Source of the DNA: an uncultured Bacteroidales bacterium
GTDB taxonomy: Bacteria; Bacteroidota; Bacteroidia; Bacteroidales; Paludibacteraceae
Reading direction: 5' to 3'
DNA length: 64,000 nt
Assembly (NCBI GenBank): GCA_902792535.1
Contig: CADAZU010000008.1
Span: 29,814-93,813 of the forward strand
A program made the position numbers and the translations under genes. The first letter of the stretch is position 1. Each line of letters begins with the position of its first letter. The notes beneath the pieces were generated by a model. That model had not been told where the DNA came from, did no database searches, and was given only the letters and a program-made list of their open reading frames with translations. This document shows positions 39,364 through 49,800 of this stretch, piece by piece.

Positions 39364-41646
39364 ATGCAGAAGAGCGAATTTACAGCGGAAGAGGATCTGA
39401 TGATCCGACGTGAGTTTGAAGCCCTGTTGGACGACTACGCGCACACGCTCCACAGCCAGAAAGTGGAGCTGATCACGCATGCGTTCAATTTTGCGTACAA
39501 GGCGCACTACGGTGTGCGGAGACTGAGCGGCGAACCGTATATCATGCATCCCCTTGCTGTCGCGCGCATCTGCGTGAAACAAATAGGTCTGGGCAGCACG
39601 AGCATCTGCGCGGCGCTGCTGCACGACGTAGTAGAAGACACGGACTACACGGAGCAGGACATAGCGGGTCTGTTCGGGGAGAAGATTGCGCAGATAGTGG
39701 GGGGTCTGACGAAGATCAGCGGCGGTGTGTTCGGCAGCCAGGCGAGCGAGCAGGCGGAGAACTTCCGCAAGCTGCTGCTGACGATCAGCGACGACATCCG
39801 CGTAGTGCTGATCAAGATTGCAGACCGGCTGCATAACATGCGGACATTGGGTTCGCAACCCAAAGACAAGCAATACAAGATCGCCGGCGAGACGCAGTAT
39901 ATCTACGCTCCGCTGGCGCACCGCCTGGGTCTGTTCCCCATCAAGACGGAATTAGAGGACCTGAGTTTCAAATACGAGCACCCCGATACATGGCAGGAGA
40001 TCCACGACAAGCTGGAAGCCATCAAGGGGAGCAAGCTGGAGGACTACGAGGCCTTCTCCGCTCCCATCCGTGAGCGGCTGGAGAGCATGGGTTACACCTT
40101 CACGATGAAAGCGCGCATCAAATCGGTCTATTCGATTTGGAAGAAGATGGTAAGGCAGCAATGCGCCTTTGAGGACGTGTATGACCTGATGGCGGTGCGC
40201 ATCGTCTTCACTCCGAACGAGTCGATGAGCGAGAAAGACCAGTGCTGGATGATTTATTCGGCGATCACGGAGATCTACCGTCCCCATCCGGAGCGGATCC
40301 GCGACTGGATCTCGACGCCGAAAGCGAACGGTTACGAGGCGCTGCATGTGACGGTGATGGGCAAGAACGGCGAATGGGTGGAAGTGCAGATCCGAACGGA
40401 CCGCATGCACGAGATAGCCGAGCACGGCTATGCCGCCCATTGGAAATACAAGACCGGCGAGAGCGACGACGGGCTGGACAAATGGATCCAGGAGATCAAA
40501 GAGGTGCTGGCTCATCCGGACAAAGACGCGATGGAGTTCCTGGGCACATTCAAGCTCAATCTCTTTGCGCAAGAGGTGTTCGTGTTCACGCCTTCCGGCG
40601 AGATCAAGACTCTGCCTCAAGGCGCGACGGCATTGGACTTTGCGTTCCTGCTCCACTCGGAGTTAGGCGAGCACTGTATAGGGGCGAAAGTGAACCACTC
40701 GCTGGTGCCGATGTCGTATAAGTTACGCGGCGGCGACCAGATCGAGATCCTGACGTCGAACAGCCAGCACCCTCAACGCGAATGGCTGGACATCGTGACG
40801 ACGGCGCGCGCCAAGAACGGACTGAACCAATACTTCCGCCGCGAAGAAAAGCGTTATATCAAGCACGGCGAAAAATTAGTGGAAGACGCGATCCAGATGG
40901 ACAAGGACCTGTCGGAGAACCGCGATCTGGTTTTGGCACAATTATTGAGCTACTATGATCTGACGCACCCCAATGAGCTGTATGCGCAGGTGGGTCAGGG
41001 GACGATCCGGCTGGATAACATCCACGAGATCGTGTTCCCGAAACGCAGTTGGCGCGAGTACATACCGTTTATCGGAAAAAAGCCATCAGCCGTCACGGCC
41101 ACGGGCTCGCCGTCAGCCGTCACGGCCACGGGCTCGCCATCAGCCGTCAGCGGTCAGCCGGAAGAGATCGTGAAGCCGAAGAAAGGTCCGCACACAATTG
41201 TCCTGACGGACGAGAACCTGGGCAAGGAGTACGTGCTGAGCAACTGCTGCCACCCGATCCCGGGGGACGAGGTGTTGGGATACCTGGACGAAAACGGCAT
41301 GATGCATATCCACAAAGTGGACTGTCCGGAGGCGGCGCTGCTGAAGACCAGTTTCGGCAAGCGGTTATATTCCGCAACATGGAACACCCACCGCGTGCAG
41401 TCGTTCGTAGAGACGATCGAGCTGAAAGGAATAGACAAATTCGGTGTGTTCATCCAAGTGCTGCAAGCCATCACGACGGATTTCCACATCAACATGCGCG
41501 CCATCAACATCTCCTCCGAAGACGGAATCTTCAAAGGCACGATGGAGATCTACGTGTATGACAAATCGGAGCTGGAGAATCTGTTCAAAGCGCTCCGCAA
41601 GATAGAAAACATAAAAGAAGTAAAACGGATTGATAATTTAGTATGA
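39364..41646 (+). CDS. Bifunctional (p)ppGpp synthetase/hydrolase (RSH)
   Basis: Makes and degrades the stringent-response alarmone. The 760 residues hold an HD hydrolase domain (about 45-190) with intact LLHDVVEDTDYT, so hydrolysis is expected. The synthetase domain (about 245-370) has KSVYSIWKKM, YDLMAVRIVF, STPKANGYEALHVTV and VEVQIRTDRMHEIAEHGYAAHW. A TGS domain begins near 405 (VFVFTPSGEIKTLPQGATALDFAF), and an ACT domain occupies about 685-757. Between the TGS/helical part and the zinc-finger/ACT part, residues about 574-599 are a PSAVTATGS tandem repeat encoded by 27-base repeats, absent from usual RSH proteins. The stop overlaps the next ATG (ATGA). Confidence 0.94.
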   Translation: MQKSEFTAEEDLMIRREFEALLDDYAHTLHSQKVELITHAFNFAYKAHYGVRRLSGEPYIMHPLAVARICVKQIGLGSTSICAALLHDVVEDTDYTEQDIAGLFGEKIAQIVGGLTKISGGVFGSQASEQAENFRKLLLTISDDIRVVLIKIADRLHNMRTLGSQPKDKQYKIAGETQYIYAPLAHRLGLFPIKTELEDLSFKYEHPDTWQEIHDKLEAIKGSKLEDYEAFSAPIRERLESMGYTFTMKARIKSVYSIWKKMVRQQCAFEDVYDLMAVRIVFTPNESMSEKDQCWMIYSAITEIYRPHPERIRDWISTPKANGYEALHVTVMGKNGEWVEVQIRTDRMHEIAEHGYAAHWKYKTGESDDGLDKWIQEIKEVLAHPDKDAMEFLGTFKLNLFAQEVFVFTPSGEIKTLPQGATALDFAFLLHSELGEHCIGAKVNHSLVPMSYKLRGGDQIEILTSNSQHPQREWLDIVTTARAKNGLNQYFRREEKRYIKHGEKLVEDAIQMDKDLSENRDLVLAQLLSYYDLTHPNELYAQVGQGTIRLDNIHEIVFPKRSWREYIPFIGKKPSAVTATGSPSAVTATGSPSAVSGQPEEIVKPKKGPHTIVLTDENLGKEYVLSNCCHPIPGDEVLGYLDENGMMHIHKVDCPEAALLKTSFGKRLYSATWNTHRVQSFVETIELKGIDKFGVFIQVLQAITTDFHINMRAINISSEDGIFKGTMEIYVYDKSELENLFKALRKIENIKEVKRIDNLV
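41083..41160. repeat. 27-base tandem repeat inside the RSH gene
   Basis: Two full copies and a partial third of a 27-base unit containing CAGCCGTCACGGCCACGGG. It is in frame and encodes PSAVTATGS repeats in an interdomain linker. Confidence 0.9.
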
Positions 41647-42722
41647 AAAAGATTTTCAGTACTCTCTGCATGGCTCTTGTAGCAGTAGCCATGATGGGTC
41701 AAGACCCTGTAATCACATTCACAAAGACCGAGCATGATTTCGGTAAAATCAACGAAGCCGACGGTCGTGTATCGACGGTATTTGAATTCAAGAACGAAGG
41801 TATGTCTCCTCTCGTCCTGAGCAACGTGCGTGCGTCCTGCGGTTGCACCACTCCGACCTGGACGAAAGAGCCGATCGAGCCCGGTCAGACCGGTTCGATC
41901 ACCGTGACCTACAACCCGAACGGCCGTCCGGGTCGTTTCCAGAAGACCGTGACGATCACGTCCAATGCGACCGAACCGACCAAACGCGTGTATATCAAGG
42001 GCGAAGTGATTCCGAAGCAAGCCAAACCGGCGAACAAATACACCGTTTCGGTAGGCGAGTTGAGCATGAAGACCCTCACGCTGGACCTGGGTACGATCAA
42101 AAAAGGCGATTCCAAATCCGGCGAGCTGGAGTATGCGAACCTGACCAAAGAGGACCACAACGTAGAGTTATTCACCAGCCCGGCAGACAATTTCGTGATC
42201 AACCAAGTGACGCTTCCGACCGTGAAGCCGAACGAGACCGGTAAGTTCGTCTTCGCAATGGATACCAAAAACGCCAAGTTATACGGACCGGTCGATGCAT
42301 TTGCATACGTGGTAGTGGACGGAAAGAAGAATATCTCCGATCCGTACCGCATTGTAGTCAAAGCCAATGTGGTAGAGGATTTCAGCAACCTGACCGTAGA
42401 GGAAAAACAGCAGGCTCCGATCATGGAGGCTGAGAATTACCTGAACCTCGGCAATATCGCAGCCGGCAAGAACCATAAGTTCGCATTCCCGATCAAGAAC
42501 ATCGGTGTGAACCCGCTGGAGATCCGCCGCGTGTATAGCGTGGGCAGCAACCTCAACGTCAAAGCACCGAAACCTGTCAAATCGGGCAAGAAAGGTGCTG
42601 TCACCGTCGAGGTGAACGCAAAAACCCTGCAACCGGGCGCATACAGCCGCGAGGTGGTGATCATCACCAACGACTACCAGAACCCGGTTAGACACATCAA
42701 AGTGGATTTCTTCGTAGAATGA
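41643..42722 (+). CDS. DUF1573-family secreted protein
   Basis: A 359-residue protein with a signal peptide (MKKIFSTLCMALVAVAMMGQ). It has two or three Ig-like DUF1573 units: VITFTKTEHDFGKINEADGRVSTVFEFKNEG with the conserved ASCGCTTP, and a second LNLGNIAAGKNHKFAFPIKNIG. These proteins are common in Bacteroidetes and are predicted periplasmic or surface; the biochemical role is unknown. It is coupled by ATGA overlaps to the RSH gene upstream and meaB downstream, so it is in a housekeeping operon. Confidence 0.85.
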   Translation: MKKIFSTLCMALVAVAMMGQDPVITFTKTEHDFGKINEADGRVSTVFEFKNEGMSPLVLSNVRASCGCTTPTWTKEPIEPGQTGSITVTYNPNGRPGRFQKTVTITSNATEPTKRVYIKGEVIPKQAKPANKYTVSVGELSMKTLTLDLGTIKKGDSKSGELEYANLTKEDHNVELFTSPADNFVINQVTLPTVKPNETGKFVFAMDTKNAKLYGPVDAFAYVVVDGKKNISDPYRIVVKANVVEDFSNLTVEEKQQAPIMEAENYLNLGNIAAGKNHKFAFPIKNIGVNPLEIRRVYSVGSNLNVKAPKPVKSGKKGAVTVEVNAKTLQPGAYSREVVIITNDYQNPVRHIKVDFFVE

Positions 42723-43816
42723 TAGACCATCCTGAAAATAGCGATGAATACAAAGGGTTGACGGTGAATGCAGGCGTGGAGAACATGCCGAGTGTCAACC
42801 CTTATGCCACCTTCCGCCGGAAGAAGACGGTGCTTACCCCCGAAGCGTATTTCGAGGGTATCCGCCGCGGCGACATGACGATTCTGAGTCAGGCGGTGAC
42901 GCTGGTGGAGAGCAATCTGCTCGCTGACCAAGCCATCGCCCAGAAAGTGATCGAACTATGCCTACCCTACGCCGGCAACTCGATCCGCGTAGGTATCACC
43001 GGCGTGCCGGGAGCAGGCAAATCGACCTTCATCGAGGCACTCGGCAGCGAGCTGTGCAACCAAGGCAAACACTTGGCGGTGCTCGCTATCGACCCTTCCA
43101 GCGAACGGAGCAAAGGTTCGATCCTCGGCGACAAGACGAGAATGAACGAGCTGTCGGTCAAATCGAATGCGTTCATCCGCCCCAGCCCGTCGGCAGGTTC
43201 GCTCGGCGGCGTGGCGCGCAAGACGCGCGAGACGATCGTCCTATGTGAGGCGGCAGGATTCGACACGATCCTGCTGGAGACCGTCGGTGTAGGTCAGTCC
43301 GAGACGGCGGCACACTCCATGGTCGATTATTTCCTGCTGCTGCAAGTGACCGGAACCGGCGACGAGCTGCAAGGCATCAAACGCGGCATCATGGAGATGG
43401 CGGACGGCATAGCAATCAACAAATGCGACGGTAATAATATTGAACGTGCGCGCGTTGCGCGCGTAAGTTTCAAGAACGCATTGGCACTCTTCCCTCCCTC
43501 CGAATCGGGATGGAAACCAGACGCGATATGCTGCTCATCCATCGACCACAGCGGCGTGATGGAGGTTTGGCAGAACATAGAGCAATACATCGCCTTCACG
43601 AAAAAGAACGGTTTCTTCGACGCTCATCGCACCGAACAAGCCAAGTACTGGATGTACGAGACGATCAACCAGGCTCTGCTGGACGGATTCTACAAAAACG
43701 AACAGATGGAGCACCAGATAGAAGTAGCCGAGAGACAAGTGCTGAACAACGAGATCAGCAGCTTCGTTGCGGCGCATAACTTATTAACCGAATATGGCAG
43801 GACCAAGCAAAAATAA
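42719..43816 (+). CDS. meaB: Methylmalonyl-CoA mutase-associated GTPase MeaB
   Basis: G3E-family GTPase that loads and protects the B12 cofactor of methylmalonyl-CoA mutase, part of the propionate/succinate pathway of Bacteroidales. Motifs are Walker A GVPGAGKSTFIEALG, the DPSSERSKGSILGDKTRM switch, GG-rich ETVGVGQSET and the base-recognition NKCDG. At 365 residues with a MeaB-type C-terminal dimerisation helix it fits the family. It overlaps the previous gene by 4 bases and dnaB by 23. The mutase genes are not in this window. Confidence 0.93.
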   Translation: MIDHPENSDEYKGLTVNAGVENMPSVNPYATFRRKKTVLTPEAYFEGIRRGDMTILSQAVTLVESNLLADQAIAQKVIELCLPYAGNSIRVGITGVPGAGKSTFIEALGSELCNQGKHLAVLAIDPSSERSKGSILGDKTRMNELSVKSNAFIRPSPSAGSLGGVARKTRETIVLCEAAGFDTILLETVGVGQSETAAHSMVDYFLLLQVTGTGDELQGIKRGIMEMADGIAINKCDGNNIERARVARVSFKNALALFPPSESGWKPDAICCSSIDHSGVMEVWQNIEQYIAFTKKNGFFDAHRTEQAKYWMYETINQALLDGFYKNEQMEHQIEVAERQVLNNEISSFVAAHNLLTEYGRTKQK

Positions 43817-45365
43817 CAAACGTACCCAGCCGACGACAATCATCAAAGTGGGCGCTAACGAGATGGGCAAACTACCCCCTCAGGCACAAGAGTTGGAAGA
43901 CTCCGTGCTCGGCGCGATCATGATTGAGAAAGACGCCTACGGGTCGGTAGCCGACCTGCTGCGTCCGGAGGTGTTCTACAAGGATCAGAACCGGCTTGTG
44001 TACGAAGCGATCCGGGAGTTGGCGGTCAAAGATCTGCCGATCGACATCCTCTCGGTGGGCGAGAAAATGCGGAGCTTAGGCACGCTGGAGAAAGCCGGAG
44101 GAGCCGTTTACCTCGCAGACCTGACCCGCCGCGTGGCGTCCACCGCGCACCTGCGCTACCACGCGGAGATCATCTCCAAGAAAGCGACGGCACGCGACAT
44201 CATCGCCCTCGCTGCACAGATCGAGGAGAAGGGTTTCGACGAGACCCAGGACGTAGATGAGCTGATGCAAGAAGCCGAATCCGGCATTTTTGAGATATCG
44301 CAACGCGCGCAGAAGCGCGACGTGACGCAGATAGACCCGGTGATAGAAGAAGCGTTCGCGCGCATGGAGAAAGCCGCGAAGAACACCGGCTCCATCAGCG
44401 GTATCCCCTCCGGATTCCATGCCTTGGATAAGATCACCTCGGGCTGGCAGACACCGGATCTGATCATCATTGCCGCTCGTCCGGCGATGGGTAAGACCGC
44501 TTTCGTGCTCTCCATGGCAAAGAACATGGCGGTGGACCACGAGATACCCGTAGCGATCTTCTCGCTGGAGATGAGCAATGTGCAGCTCGTCAACCGTCTG
44601 ATCATGAACGTCTGCGAGATAGAAGGCGACAAGATCAAGACCGGCAAGATGAGCAAAGAGGACACGAAACGGCTCAACACGAAGATCAACATCATGAAGG
44701 GCAAGCCGCTCTATCTGGACGACACCCCTTCCCTCTCGATCTTCGAGTTGCGCTCCAAAGCGCGTAAGTTAGTGCGCGAGAAAGGGATCCGGATGATCAT
44801 CATTGACTACCTGCAGCTCATGAACGCCCAAGGTTCGTCCTTCGGCAGCCGTGAGCAAGAGGTGTCAATCATCTCCCGAAACCTGAAAGCGCTTGCCAAA
44901 GAGTTGGATATTCCTATTATCGCGCTCTCGCAGCTGAACCGTGGTGTCGAAGCGCGTCAGGGCGTGGAAGGCAAGACGCCGCAGTTGAGCGACCTGCGTG
45001 AGTCCGGCGCTATCGAGCAGGATGCCGACATGGTATGCTTTATCCACCGACCGGAGTACTACCACCTCTATAACGACGACAAGACCGGCAAGGATCTGCG
45101 CGGCTTGGCACAAATCATCGTAGCCAAGCACCGTAACGGTGCTACCGACAGTATATGGCTGCGTTTCCGCGGCAAGTACGCCAAGTTCCAGAACGAGGAC
45201 GAAGCCATCGACCCGGACGAATTAGGTATCGGCGGAGGCGGAGAAAGTGTCTCCATCCAATCCAGCATGAACAACGACATGGGAGCTGTTTCCTTCGGAC
45301 AACAGATGAACCCCGACGGAGCGGTCCTCAATAACATGGGAGAAGACCTGACCCCGAAGTTCTAA
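43794..45365 (+). CDS. dnaB: Replicative DNA helicase
   Basis: Hexameric 5'-3' helicase of the replication fork. The N-terminal DnaB domain (PPQAQELEDSVLGAIMIEKDA) is followed by the RecA-like core with Walker A ARPAMGKTAFVLSMA, Walker B IIIDYLQLM, ALSQLNRGVEAR and the arginine finger region KHRNGATDSIWLRF. No intein is present, and the Gly-rich tail (GIGGGGES) is normal. The start overlaps meaB by 23 bases. Confidence 0.96.
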   Translation: MAGPSKNNKRTQPTTIIKVGANEMGKLPPQAQELEDSVLGAIMIEKDAYGSVADLLRPEVFYKDQNRLVYEAIRELAVKDLPIDILSVGEKMRSLGTLEKAGGAVYLADLTRRVASTAHLRYHAEIISKKATARDIIALAAQIEEKGFDETQDVDELMQEAESGIFEISQRAQKRDVTQIDPVIEEAFARMEKAAKNTGSISGIPSGFHALDKITSGWQTPDLIIIAARPAMGKTAFVLSMAKNMAVDHEIPVAIFSLEMSNVQLVNRLIMNVCEIEGDKIKTGKMSKEDTKRLNTKINIMKGKPLYLDDTPSLSIFELRSKARKLVREKGIRMIIIDYLQLMNAQGSSFGSREQEVSIISRNLKALAKELDIPIIALSQLNRGVEARQGVEGKTPQLSDLRESGAIEQDADMVCFIHRPEYYHLYNDDKTGKDLRGLAQIIVAKHRNGATDSIWLRFRGKYAKFQNEDEAIDPDELGIGGGGESVSIQSSMNNDMGAVSFGQQMNPDGAVLNNMGEDLTPKF

Positions 45366-45403
45366 TTGAGAATTGAGAATTGACAATTGACAATTGAGAA
45401 TAT
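45363..45403. repeat. Junction repeat tract dnaB-asnS
   Basis: AATTGAGAATTGAGAATTGACAATTGACAATTGAG: five units. Here the downstream gene keeps an ATG start at its end. Confidence 0.85.
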
Positions 45404-46799
45404 GGAAAGAACAGTAATTATAGATGCATTGAAGCGCACCGATTTCGGTGCTCAGATCAACGTCCGCGGATGGGTTCGCAGCCGCCGCGGCAACAAGAAC
45501 GTATCGTTCATCGCCCTCAACGACGGTTCGACGATCAAGAATATCCAGATCGTTGTGGACCTCGAGAAATTCAGCGAGGAGCAACTCAAACCCGTCACGA
45601 CCGGATCCTGTATCTCGGCTACCGGCACGCTGGTAGAGAGCCAGGGAGCAGGTCAGGCTGTGGAGATCCAACTGACCGACTTGGAGGTCTATGGAACCGC
45701 CGATCCGGAGAAATACCCGCTGCAGAAGAAAGGGCTAAGTATGGAGTTCCTGCGCACGGTAGCCCACCTGCGTCCGAGAACCAACACCTTCGGCGCCGTC
45801 TTCCGCATCCGGCATAATATGGCGATGGCGATCCACACCTATTTCCACGAGCACGGCTATTTCTATTTCCACACGCCGCTCATCACCGCCAGCGACTGCG
45901 AAGGAGCCGGTCAGATGTTCCAAGTGACGACCAAGAACCTCTATAACCTCAAGTTCAACGAGGACGGTCAGATCGACTACAGCGACGATTTCTTCGGCAA
46001 ACAGGCGGCTTTGACGGTCAGCGGACAGCTGGAAGGCGAGTTAGGCGCTATGGCGCTCGGCAAGATATACACCTTCGGCCCTACCTTCCGCGCGGAGAAC
46101 AGCAACACGCCGAGACACTTGGCGGAGTTCTGGATGATCGAACCCGAAGTGGCGTTTATCCAGAAAGACGAACTGATGGACCTCGAAGAGGACTTTATCA
46201 AATACTGCGTCCGCTGGGCGTTGGAGCACTGTAAGGACGATCTGGAGTTCCTCAACCAATACGTGGACAAAGGTCTGATCGAGCGACTGAAGTCGGTTGT
46301 AAACACCGAATTTGTCCGTTTGCCATACACCGAGGGTATTCGTATTCTGCAAGAGGCAATCAAGAACGGTAAGAAATTTGAGTTCCCCTGCGAATGGGGC
46401 GACGACCTGAGCTCCGAGCACGAGCGTTTCCTCGTAGAGGAACACTTCCGGAAACCGGTCATCATGACCGACTACCCGAAGGAGATCAAGGCATTCTATA
46501 TGAAGATCAACGAGGACGGCAAGACCGTGCAAGGCACCGACGTACTCTTCCCGCAGATCGGCGAGATCATCGGCGGTAGCGTGCGCGAGGAGAGCCTCGA
46601 CCTGCTGAACGCAGAGATCGAACGCCGGCATATTCCGATGAAGGATATGTGGTGGTATCTCGACACACGCCGTTTCGGTTCAGCTCCGCACGCGGGCTTC
46701 GGTCTCGGCTTCGAGCGACTGATGCTCTTCGTTACCGGCATGCAGAACATCCGCGACGTGATCCCCTTCCCGAGAACGCCGAAGACAGCAGAGTTCTAA
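45402..46799 (+). CDS. asnS: Asparaginyl-tRNA synthetase
   Basis: Class II synthetase charging tRNA-Asn. The N-terminal OB-fold ([14 protein letters not shown]-like [24 protein letters not shown]) binds the anticodon. Motif 1 lies around [15 protein letters not shown], motif 2 is [26 protein letters not shown], and motif 3 is [13 protein letters not shown] chose ATG 45402 at the end of the repeat tract; a TTG at 45387 would only add repeat-encoded residues. The 465-residue length is normal. Another repeat tract follows the stop. Confidence 0.96.
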   Translation: MERTVIIDALKRTDFGAQINVRGWVRSRRGNKNVSFIALNDGSTIKNIQIVVDLEKFSEEQLKPVTTGSCISATGTLVESQGAGQAVEIQLTDLEVYGTADPEKYPLQKKGLSMEFLRTVAHLRPRTNTFGAVFRIRHNMAMAIHTYFHEHGYFYFHTPLITASDCEGAGQMFQVTTKNLYNLKFNEDGQIDYSDDFFGKQAALTVSGQLEGELGAMALGKIYTFGPTFRAENSNTPRHLAEFWMIEPEVAFIQKDELMDLEEDFIKYCVRWALEHCKDDLEFLNQYVDKGLIERLKSVVNTEFVRLPYTEGIRILQEAIKNGKKFEFPCEWGDDLSSEHERFLVEEHFRKPVIMTDYPKEIKAFYMKINEDGKTVQGTDVLFPQIGEIIGGSVREESLDLLNAEIERRHIPMKDMWWYLDTRRFGSAPHAGFGLGFERLMLFVTGMQNIRDVIPFPRTPKTAEF

Positions 46800-46826
46800 T
46801 TGACAATTGAGAATTGAGAATTGAAA
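46799..46826. repeat. Repeat tract after asnS
   Basis: AATTGACAATTGAGAATTGAGAATTGAAAAA directly after the TAA stop. Confidence 0.8.
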
Positions 46827-46855
46827 AACCATAAAAACACTAACAAACAATCGTT

Positions 46856-49800
46856 ATGAGAAACAAACTCTTTTCACTGATGTGTGTGCTGGCTTTGAGC
46901 CTGACGGCTTTCGCACAGACATCTCTCAAGGGACGAGTGATCGACGAAGCCACCCAGACTCCGGTTGTGGGAGCGAAAGTGACACTCGCAAATCAAAACA
47001 TCTCTACTACGACGAATGCGTCCGGCGAGTTCTCTCTACTCTATCTGGACGCAATGGACGAAGAGGTGATGATTGAGGCAGACGGCTATGTCGCAGCCCT
47101 CGAGTTAATCAACCTCCAAGCCGATCAAGCCAACAAGATGGACGACGTAGTGCTGCAGCAAGACATCGTGACGCAGACGCAAGACGAGATCCTGCTGAAC
47201 TTGACGGAAGAAGAGATGACCGACGACGAGGGTCGCTCGCAAGCCCAGGCTTCGTCCTCTTCCGCCTCGACGGATGTGTTCAATTCGAACACCTCGTTCG
47301 CTTGGTCCACCGCGCGTTACCGCAACCGCGGCTACCAGGCTACGGCAGAGAGCTACTACATCGAGGGTCTGAACTTCAACTCAGCGGAACGCGGCCAGTT
47401 CAACTATTCCGCTATGGGCGGTCTGAACGACGCCAGCCGCTACAAAGAGGTGCTCAACCCGATCGAAGCGACCAACTTCACCTTCGGCGGACTTGGTCAA
47501 TCGACCAACTACCTGATGGGCGCAAGCCGCTATGCGCAGGGTTGGAAAGTAGGTGTAGCCGGAACGAACCGTAACTACAAAGCCCGCGTGAACGCGACCT
47601 ATTCCAGCGGCGTGCTGAACAACGGATGGGCGTTCACAGGACAGCTGGCATACCGCTTCTCGCCTTATGTGGACAACAAGGGTATCATCGGCGAAGGTAT
47701 CAAATACTACTCGCTGGGTTATTTCTTCACCGCCGAGCGCATCTGGGATAATGCCCGCCTCAAGCTGATCACCTTCGGTGCTCCTACCGAACGCGGCCAG
47801 AACGCAGCGGTGACCCAAGAGGTGTATGACCTGACCGGCTCGAACAACTACAACCCCTATTGGGGTTACCAGAACGGTAAAGTGCGCAACTCGCGTATCG
47901 TCAAGTCCTATGACCCGACCGTCATTGCCGCCTATGAATACAAGATCGACGAGCAGCAGCACATGAAAGTGGCTGCGGGCTACCACTACTCGATGTATTC
48001 CAACTCGGCGCTCAATTTCTACAATGCCCCGGATCCTCGCCCGGACTACTACCGCAACCTGCCTTCCTTCATGTGGGATGGTCAGATCGCGAACCCGAAT
48101 AGCGAGGCGTCCGCAGGACAACTCTTCGACGAGAACGGAAACCACTATCCTTGGGGTCTCTTCATCGGCGAGGACCTGAAGGGGAACAGCCTCGGCTCCG
48201 GTTTCATCGGCAACGACGGCAACCTCGTAGGTCCGTCCGTCGATCAAGACCAATACAACAAACTCGTTGACCTTTGGAAAGCGCGCGATAACAAGACGAC
48301 CCAGATCGACTGGGAGAACATCTACGCTTCCAACTATGCCAACAATGCCAATGATCCGAACGCTTCGGCACGTTATATCCTGGAGCGCCGCCATAACGAC
48401 ATCCAGGAGGCAAACGCTTCCTTCAACTATGTCAACACCCAGTACGACCATCTGAAAATGACGCTGGGCGTGGAGGGTAAGTTCTCGCAGGGTATCCACT
48501 ATAAGACGCTGGACGACCTGCTGGGCGGCAACCAATGGCTGGACGTAGATGCGTTCGCAGACCGCGATATCAAGGAGTTGGCTTCCAACAGCGGCTTCAC
48601 CCAGGAGGACATCGCTAACGTCCGCAAGAACGAGATCGCAGGCGACTACAACCAAGTGGTCAAAGCCGACGGACGCCGCTTCGGCTACGACTACCGCATC
48701 AACATGGGTAACCTGAAAGCGTGGTTCCAGAACGAATGGACCTTCAACGAGGTCGATCTGTACTACGGTATCGCTTTCGACTACAAGTCCATGCAGCGTA
48801 CGACCAACATGCTCAACGGTCGTGCTTGGTATCTGACAAAAGTGGCAGAAGAGCGCGCTATCGGCGACGGTAGCAACAAATACCTGTACTACGGTCATAA
48901 CGCGTATGACCGGATCAAAGCAGCCGAGGCTGCCGGCACACTCAAAGCCGGAACGACCTATGTCGGCGATGCGCACCATTTCCTTGATCCTGCTTTCAAG
49001 TTCGGTGTCAACTACAAGATTAACGGACGCAACCGTTTGAAACTGAATGCGATCGCAGAGACCCGCGCGCCGTACGCACGCGATGCCTATATCTCGCAGC
49101 GCGTACACGACCGCGTCGTTTCCAATATCTATACCCACGATAACGCCAAATCGCTGAAGGACTTCTATGCCGCCAGCGAGAAAGTGGCTTCTGCGGATCT
49201 GACCTATGAGTTCAACTATCCGGTCATCCGCGGTCGCGTCACCGGTTTCTTCACCCAGAGTTGGAACGGAACCGAACTGAACGGCTACTACGACGACGAG
49301 GCGCGTACTTTCGTGAACCAAGCCCTCACCGGCATTGACAAGCGATACATGGGTATCGAGGCGGCAGCCGCTGTCAAACTCGGCACGTACTTCACCCTCA
49401 CCGGTGTGGCTTCCGTTGGCGACTACCGCTACACCAGCGACGCCAAAGCTATCCAGTCGGCGGAGAACGGTATGCCGATGACTCAGAACCTCTCGACCAA
49501 AGAGCTCGTCTTCGAGACCGAGGACAAAGTGCTGCTGAAGGGTCTCAAACTCTCCACCGGTCCGCAGGTGAACGCTTCGCTCAAACTGTCGTTCTTCCAC
49601 CCGAAGATGTGGTTCGCGGACGTGACCGTCAGCTATCATGACTGGAACTACCTCTCCGTCGCTCCAAGCCGCCGTATGCAGGGTCTATATACCGGCACAC
49701 GTACCGACGGAACCTCGGTGAACGGTAATTTCGCAGACGAGAACGCCAACGCCATCCTTACAACGGACGGACAACTCCTCCGCTGGGATTTCGACGCAAA

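Noticed and set aside
47381-49639. A 752-codon minus-strand open frame inside the TonB-dependent receptor gene
   Set aside because: Long antisense frames are expected in GC-rich genes with biased codon use. The plus-strand reading has a full receptor architecture.
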